Shown piece after piece: positions 13,747-22,700 of a stretch of DNA of 64,000 nt (within the stretch, counting starts at the first letter, position 1; every line of letters begins with the position of its first letter). Source of the DNA: Doryteuthis pealeii (lineage: Eukaryota > Mollusca > Cephalopoda > Myopsida > Loliginidae). The notes below the pieces were generated by a model. It searched no databases, had not been told where the DNA came from, and was given only the letters and a program-made list of their open reading frames with translations. Both the position numbers and the translations under genes were made by a program. The stretch spans positions 79,801,920 through 79,865,919 of the forward strand of contig CM042152.1 of assembly GCA_023376005.1 (NCBI GenBank). The letters run 5' to 3'.

Positions 13747-16700
13747 TTTTACTTGAAGGCACTTACAACGCATGTATCGCATAAAATTCGATACTTTTTC
13801 TTATAGAAAATGAACTTGACAAGTGTAATCCCAGTAAAGGATGGCTCGATGTGTAGAATACCGTACAGACTGTTTCGACTTTATTAAGTCTCATCAGCGT
13901 ATATACTAACGATTTCCCTCCGACAGAAATCGAAACCGGGACTTCAGCAGACACAGTGAAACACTAGTGAAACACTTTTATCGCCTCGGCCACAGTACAC
14001 AGCTGACCATCCTAGCGAAATTAAGCTTGTCAAGTGATACTACACGCCTCTACCATAATAGGTAAGGGGGCGTTATTGAGAGAATAATAACAACAAACAG
14101 ACCGTATGCCCTTCGACGAAGTGAATAAGATTTTTGGATGTTTGTTTTATTTAGAAACGTTGCTGATAAAGTATATATTAAATTTTTACTTGAAGGCACT
14201 TACAACGCATGTATCGCATAAAATTCGATACTTTTTCTTATAGAAAATGAACTTGACAAGTGTAATCCCAGTAAAGGATGGCTCGATGTGTAGAATACCG
14301 TACAGACTGTTTCGACTTTATTAAGTCTCATCAGCGGTATATACTAACGATTTCCCTCCGACAGAAATCGATTCGCCGAAGGGCATTCGGTCTGTTTGTT
14401 GTTATTATTCTCTCAATAACGCCCCCTTACCTATTATGGTAGAGGCGTGTAGTATCGCTTGACAAGCTTAATTTCGCTAGGATGGTCAGCTGTGTACTGT
14501 GGCCGAGGTGATAAAAGTGTTTCACTAGTGTTTCACTGTGTCTGCTGAAGTCCCGGTTTCGATTTCTGTCGGAGGGAAATCGTTAGTATATACCGCTGAT
14601 GAGACTTAATAAAGTCGAAACAGTCTGTACGGTATTCTACACATCGAGCCATCCTTTACTGGGATTACACTTGTCAAGTTCATTTTCTATAAGAAAAAGT
14701 ATCGAATTTTATGCGATACATGCGTTGTAAGTGCCTTCAAGTAAAAATTTAATATATACTTTATCAGCAACGTTTCTAAATAAAACAAACATCCAAAAAT
14801 CTTATATATATATATATATATATATATGCCTACAATATATGTATATATACATACACACACTAACCCCACCTCATGAGCAGGATGCAACACAAGGTCAATT
14901 TCTTAAGCGGAGTTTAACAGGTTTGAATTCAGAGTTTTCCCATAGACTGGTTACCTAGCCATGTCCAGTCTGCTATTTACCCATAGCTGGAGGGAGAATT
15001 GGATTCATACCTTTCCCAAGGGTATTAGTGCTATGTGAAATGCCAACAAACATTATATACCCCTGAGTCAGTAGATCATCCACCCTAGAAACGCAAGGTT
15101 CCAGGTTTGATAATGAGCATCGCCATCTCAGCACATGAGCTGCACAGCTTGGATCATCTGTGTGATAAAATGGGGAGCTGATAGTAGGTGTGGCGCTTCG
15201 CCTTAAATGCAAAATAATCTCCATGGTCTAGAACTAGTGAAAAGGGGATACACTCCCGGTAATCCTTAACTTGTTCCTCGAAAATTCCTACCATGAAATA
15301 AACTGAACCCTCATTTTATGTCCGTGTTTTTGCAATAAATGTTTTATTTTTCTTGCACCCGTTATTTTACAATACTAAATATATTTTCTTTATCTAAAAA
15401 CATTTATTGCAAAAACACGGACATAAAATGAGGGTTCAGTTTATTTTATAGTAGGAATTTATGAGGAACAAGTTAAGGATTACCGACTCCCTCACAGTCT
15501 GGCTGATACTGACAATAGACCACTGCGCCAACTTTACTACATTGAAAATCAGAAAAAAAGAAATACGGATTGGAAATAAGTCTTTAATAAAACTCAAACT
15601 CGCATTCCTTATCTTTGGAGCTTACAGTCAAGTAACGTTGAAAACACTGGTTCCTGCCAGATCACCTAAGTTAAGCAGCAATAAGCCTGTTCAATACTTA
15701 AGTTTGGTTTGTTTTACGGCATATCAACCTCAGTGGGTCATTTAATGCCGATATCAATACTTAAGTCTTTTAAAGTCATCAGGATGGCTTAATGTTAGTA
15801 TCAGCCAGACAGCGGGGGTGTTTATTTCCTTTTCACTAGCACAAGACCAAGGAGATTGTTTTGCAGTGGGGCACCACACCTACCATCAGCTCCTCACTTT
15901 ACTGCACAAATCCCTGTGCGATTCATGCACTGAGACAAAAGAAGATAATGAATGCTAGAAACTAAAGTAGATAAGATTCTAAACATGGTGGGCGGGAGAT
16001 GACAAAGATTTCCCATGATTCCCCAACAAAAGAAATAACAAAAAGGCTGACATGAGAAAAGATCAAAAACCATTTCCACTTTTAAATAAAAAGGCAGACT
16101 GTCCCCCTCCCCTCCAGTCAAAAGGAAAAATCTAATTCAACTATATGAACTTTTTAAATGAGCCAGTCAGAAATTTGAATTCCTTTCAAACGATGTGAAT
16201 GGTGACACAATTTCCATCTCCTTTGAAGATGATTGGTCGACATTTTCAAAGTTAACTTGCAGATCTCCATTTTCATTTTCCCACACTTGTTGATCTGGTT
16301 TAAATACGACCATTACAAATATAAAGTTTTATGCTTAAATGATTTCTCTAATGCAATTCAAGTGTTACTAATGAGGTAGCTTATTTTTTTGTTTGATTTT
16401 GTTCTTCTTCCAATTATAAAACGGACAAGACAGTTTTATTATGCGCAATTAGATTATATCATCACCAGCAGGACTTGTGGATATACCACAGTATGATATT
16501 TTAATTAGTCCACCAAGCCTTGATGATCTGTTCCAAGCCTAAACTTACAACCAAGCTTGATTATATTAAGACCATTTTATTGAAAAGTGGTTTGTTTGTT
16601 TATTTGTTTTGTTTTATGGCATATCAACCTCAGTGGGTCATTTAATGCCGATAAGTTTTGAAAGAAATTCATTCTTAATAGATACTCAATATTTTTATAA

Positions 16701-19700
16701 ACACATTTTTCTATTTAACCCATAGATGGAACCCTAACAGGTACTACCACTCTGGGTCAGAGTGCACCAGGGAGCAATGGTGATGATGGGGTGCTCCACA
16801 TTTCCCAGACCTCCTGAATTGGAACCTCACCATCAGTTAGAGTTTAATGTCACACCCAAGACCCTCAGCCACCGCCTTCTAGCACCCATATATTAAAAAG
16901 GGCTTGGGGCTTGCGATAAGGGCAATAGGGTTGGGTCTATCATATAGGTGCTAGGGATTGACATAAACAGCCGATTGATTGGGGGGGGTCAACGACAGTC
17001 TGTCTAACCTAAGTAAGGGTCTAAGAGGAGTGCTGCAGGTCATGGACTTCTCAACCACCAGGATTCCATCCTTAAGTTTGTCTTAACTCTTTCATCTTAT
17101 ATCTCATAACCTATTAATTTCCTGCCCTGGGGCTGTAGAATACACAGGGGGGGGGGTATTTCTTATATTTTTTCTGTGTAGCATAACCTTTTCCCTTTCT
17201 TTCAAACAGAATAGTCCATTATTTAGCTGAGGTGACAACATTCATAAGAAATAAGAATTTGGTGGATAAGCAACACAAGATAATTAGGATTTACATTTAT
17301 GGATTTCATCTTGGGCGATTTGGACAGTTTCATTTTTAACCAGAGGGTACTGCAAAAGGATAACGGTCATACTTTTAAGGAACAAGAGTATTAATATATA
17401 GATAGTTGTTCCATCTCTCAGTGGGAGTGGCTATTGCTTCAATGTGCTCTTTGTATATCTATCAGATGATGGATTTGGTTTGGTTGCTATGGAGATCAAA
17501 TTTGTGATATGGGATAGCAGTTATTCTTTCTCTATTTCTGAACTTTCATTTGGTAAAACGATATTCATTTTATTAATGGGCAAAGTAAATTAGATCAAGT
17601 GATTTCCCATATTTCTTTCGTACTATTCTTCTCCTCCCCCACCCCATGGTCGGTTTAGCTCAGTTGGTAGAGCATCCAACAAGGAACTACAAGGTTCCTG
17701 GTTTGATATCGGCCCTCACCAACTCAGTGTATGAGTAGAACAACTTGGATCTGTGCAGTAAAGTGAGGAGCTGATGGTAGTGTGGTGCTCCACCTCAGAT
17801 GCTAAAAATACAATCTTGGTTTAGCGCTAGTGAAAAGGGGATAGACTTCCTTACTGTCTGGCTGATATTGACTTTCTGCCACTCTGATGACTTTAAAAAT
17901 TCTTCTTTTACAAACTGGACATTGTGTTTGGTTTCCTTTCTCTTTTTTTTTTTTTTTTTTTTTTGTAAGCAGAAATAAATGGTAAAAGTAAAGTGGCCTA
18001 TTGTCAGTATCAGATGTACAGCAAGGGAGTCTATCCTCTTTTTGATAGCACTAGACCAGGGAGGGTTTTTTTTTTTCTTTTTTTTGCTGAGGTGGAGCAA
18101 AAAAAGATATTTAGCTAAATGGAGCTACCATTACCCCTTGCCCCACATAGGTGAGAGTTTAAAATGTGCAAAGTATTTCAGCCATACCCTGTATATGGTC
18201 CACCTTCATACAAAATGGTTGGTTGGTTGGGTTTTTACAGCATGTCAACCCAATGGGTCATTTTATGCCGAAGAAATTTTGTTTTAATCTTTTTTCATGG
18301 GTTGTCAATTTTTTCAAACACATTTGTTTCTATTTAACCCATAGATGGGACCCTAACAGGTACTACCACTCCGAGTCAGAGTGGACCAGGGTGCAATGGT
18401 GATGAAGGGGTGCTCCACATTTCCCAAACCTCCAAAACTGGAACCTCACCATCAGTTAGAGTTTAATGTTATACCCAGGACATTAAGACCCTCAGCCACC
18501 GCCTTCTAGCACATGTATGATAAAAAGGATTGGGGATTGCTATAATAGCTGCTAGGGCTTAATGTGACCAGCTGATTGATTGGAGGGGGTCTCTCTGCCT
18601 GCCTGTCTAGCCTAAATAAGGGTCAGACTGGATTGTTGCAGGTCATGGACTGCTCAGCCAAAAGGGTTCCGTCCTTAAGCATCACAGGTTGCTACCTATA
18701 GTCAGTTTCTATTTCTTTCTTTCTTTCTTTCTTTTTCATCTTCTCTTTTATTCCTTTTTGCTTTCTTTGGCCTCTTTCTGCCCATTTAAAAAAAATATTA
18801 TTTCTTTTATTATTTTCTTTTTCTTTCCTTTTCCCCCTCCCTTTCTTTTTCTCACCTTCTCTCTTTCTCCTTTCCCCCCATCCCTTTCTTTTTCTCACCT
18901 TCTCTCTTTCTCCTTTCCCCTCCCTTTCTTTGTCTCACCTTCTCTCCATGTTCTTACTCTCATTATTTCTTCACCTCTTTTCTTACTTCTTTCCTCTCCC
19001 CTCTCTCTCTCTCTCTCTTTTATTCCCTTCATAAGAGAATCTATTATTTTAGAAAACAAAAAAGACAAAATACCTTTTCGACACAGATTATCACAACAAA
19101 CTCTCTCTCCCTCAAACAATTCTCTTTTTCATGCTTAAGAAAACAAACATGACAAAACCAGATTATTACATCATCCTTTGGCTGTTACAACTGGAAACCA
19201 ACAGATGGGCCGGTTTAGCTCAGTCGGTAGAGTGAACCACAACGGCCCTCGCCAACTCACTGGATGAGTAGCACAGGGATCTGTGTGATAAAGTGAGGAG
19301 TTGATGGTAGGTGTGGCACTCCGCCTCAGATGCCAAAACAATCTCCTTGGTCTAGCGCTAGTGAAAAGGGGATAGACTCCCTCGCCGTTTGCTGATACTG
19401 ATTTTAGGCCATCATCATCACTCCGGAGGGGGGGGAGAAAACCAAAAGGAATAAAAGAGACGAGGATGAAAAAGAAAAAGGAATAACAGAAAGGAAGACT
19501 CAAAAGTTTTTAAAAAATGACCAGAGAAAAGAGTTTCTTTGAATTTTTGAGTTGATAATTTGGATTATTTGGATTATTCAGACTATTGTCCTCATCTTTA
19601 TTGCTATCTTTACAACGTTTCAGCCAATGTGCTCTCCAGTCTTCTTCATTAAGATTACGATATGAAGGTTCCTGAATACTTCTGTAAAATGTTCCAAATT

Positions 19701-22700
19701 ATTACAACGGCATAATACAGTAAATCATCATCATTCCGCTTAAAAATCATCATCATCATCATCAAACTCCGCTTAAATATTGTGTTGCATCCTGTCATTC
19801 ATACATCACACTTAGAATAGAATTGTAAAGTGATGAAAATTGTCACAATTCTCTTATATAAAAACTTTAAAAAAAGAAGATCTATAAAGAATAAATTAAC
19901 TGCAAACCACATGTAAAGAATATTTAAACTGAAACCGCAGTTGATTGTATAAAAGTCTCACGCACAAAAGAATATGTGTTTCCCACATTATCTGAAAGTA
20001 GAACATTTTCTATAAAACTTTTTATCTTCTAAAATGACTTAGAATAATTAAAAAAGCAATTTCCATCTAAACATATATAAACGGAATCGGCGATCTGAGT
20101 TCAAATCCTGGACATGTTTCATTTTGCGCTAAAGCCCTTAGAAAAGGCATGAATTCCGCTGTTCTTCCTCCAGCTATGGATAAATAGTTGGGCAGACTGG
20201 GTCCTTCAGCCTTTGTAAGGCCTTGTAAACAGTCTTGGCAAAGGAAACAGCTTATAAATTGTCCTTGTGTCATACCCTGATCATGGTGGAGGGATTGGGT
20301 GAATACAAACATTCATTCATCTATCTATCTATCTATATATATATATATATAAAGGGCAGTTGTGTGTATGTATGTTACTACGCTGTGTGATAAAGTGCTC
20401 CATGCATCAGCATGGATTTTATTTTACATTTAATATATTAAATAGGAGACATTAAATTTTCTTTTCAGAGTGTCTATGCCCTTTTTTTAACTGACGCCCC
20501 ACCAGGTTGGATCAACGTTAGGTCTGTTAACATAGGGTTTTTAATAGGGCATCCTACGAGGATCTAACTAATGATTCAGTAATAATGGATCTGCAAGACT
20601 AACTCTTTCGGCTGATCCCTCTCTACTCGGGTGATGCTGGGTAGCTACGTCTAGTACATATACAAAGGGCAGTTAGTGTGTATGTATGTATGTCTGGCTA
20701 AAACTACATAAATAAAACAATTAACAATTAACAATTAACAACAAAGTAAATATATGTATATATTAAATATCACTGGTTTTGCTTTTTGTGCTAAAAATTA
20801 AGGAGATTTGATTTATATTCAAAGATATTTAAAAATTGAAATATACATAGAAATAGCATTGAAATTCTACATAAAATGTTCAGCATTTGTAAATCTTAAA
20901 AGTAAACAAATCAATACACCAGGGTTTTCCCCCCACTCTGTCCATGCAATGCTGGGTAGCCACTTCTAGTTAACGTATATATGGCTGGTTGGTGTTTAAT
21001 GGTAGATCAATACTTCATGTGCATTAATAAATTGGGAGAAATTATATACAATTTGCAAGCAAACAGCTTGTGGTCAAATACTTTAGTTTTTGGTTTTATA
21101 AACTGGCAGAAATAATTTTCACAAGCAGTACCTGTGGATATACCACAGTATGATAATTTAATGATTACAACATTTGATATGTTTACTTAAGAGCTATTGC
21201 CAAATAGTTCAAAATGTAAAAAGTGTAATTATCTTGATTTAACTCTCTCTCTCTCTCTCACTATTTTTTTTCTTTCTTTTCTTTTTTTCAATTGAAAAAG
21301 ATTAGTGTTATCACTTCAACACACTCAGTTTCTCTCTCTATCTTTCCCCTACTCTCTCTATCTCTCTTTCTTTCTTATTATATTTTTTCTGTGTAGCATG
21401 TCCTTTTTGCTTCCCTTTCTTTCTAATAAAAACGGAATGGTCCATTATTTAGCTGAGGTGACAACACTAATAAGAAATAAGAATTCAGCAATTAAGCAAC
21501 ACCAGATCATCAGAATTTACATTTTCGCATTTCATCTTGGACTATTAGGACAGTCTCATTTTTAACCAGAGGCAGGATGATAACGGTCATAAGATTAAGG
21601 AATAAGCATATTATAATTTTCATTAACTTCATGTGTATCAATAATCTTGCAAAAATATCTATTTGATCCATAGATGGGAGCTTAACAGGTGCTACAACTC
21701 TGGTCGGTGGACCTGGGAGTAATGGCACTTATATTGGGAAATCTTTTTGAGTGTTCCACATACGTAAAATATAAACTTCCCATTTTCCCAACAAGTGATA
21801 GGGTTTCAATGATTGATGGTAAGTATAGTTTTAATATTGAAAAGGCAAGTTGGTTTAGCCCAGGTTTGCAAAGAACTTTATCATAAATATGTAAAGCTGA
21901 TCAAAGCTGTTGTGTTTCTTTAACATAAAAGAAGGTGGAGTGAGCCAAGAGTGTAACAGTGATGTGTAAATTAGCATGGAAAAGTTTTAGAAGGAAAATA
22001 AGAATTATGCGTTAGATTAGAATAGAAAAGTTTAAGGATGGATCATCATAATGCCACAGGGCATTTTTTCTGTTGGTTGAGATGTGTCATGTGGCAAAGA
22101 TTTTACAAGCATCACAGATTAATATAACAGCATGTAACATAAAAGAGGAAGGGGAGAGCCAGGAGTGTAACAGTGATGTGTAAATTAGCATGGAAAAGTT
22201 TTAGAAGGAAAATAAGAATTATGCGTTAGATTAGAATAGAAAAGTTTAAGGATGAATCATCATAATGCCACATGGAATTTTTCTATTGGTTGAGATGTGT
22301 CATGTGGCAAAGATTTTACAAGCATCACAGATTAATATAACAGCATGTAACATAAAAGAGGAAGGGGGAGAACCAGGAGTGTAACAGTGATGTGTAAATT
22401 AGCATGGAAAAGTTTTAGAAGGAAAATAAGAATTATGCGTTAGATTAGAATAGAAAAGTTTAAGGATGGATCATCATAATGCCACAGGGCATTTTTTCTG
22501 TTGGTTGAGATGTGTCATGTGGCAAAGATTTTACAAGCATCACAGATTAATATAACAGCATGTAACATAAAAGAGGAAGGGGGAGAGCCAGGAGTGTAAC
22601 AGTGATGTGTAAATTAGCATGGAAAAGTTTTAGAAGGAAAATAAGAATTATGCGTTAGATTAGAATAGAAAAGTTTAAGGATGAATCATCATAATGCCAC

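Larger units (their letters stand above)
13744..14803. mobile_element. Large foldback element: tRNA-like head plus hammerhead, two forward copies and one inverted
   Basis: The order is A-B (13744-14120), X-A (14127-14370), then the inverse of B, A and X (14371-14803). A carries the hammerhead and a 110-base leader. B (inverse strand, 14440-14590) has a tRNA-Leu/Ser-like head: GTGGCCGAGGTGATAAAAG as box A and GGTTTCGATTTCTG as box B. The arms are near identical, so the structure is recent. No coding. Confidence 0.75.

Noticed and set aside
17884..17896. CTCTGATGACTTTAAA in SINE S1
   Set aside because: It is the ordinary S1 3' end. No stem II or GAAA follows.
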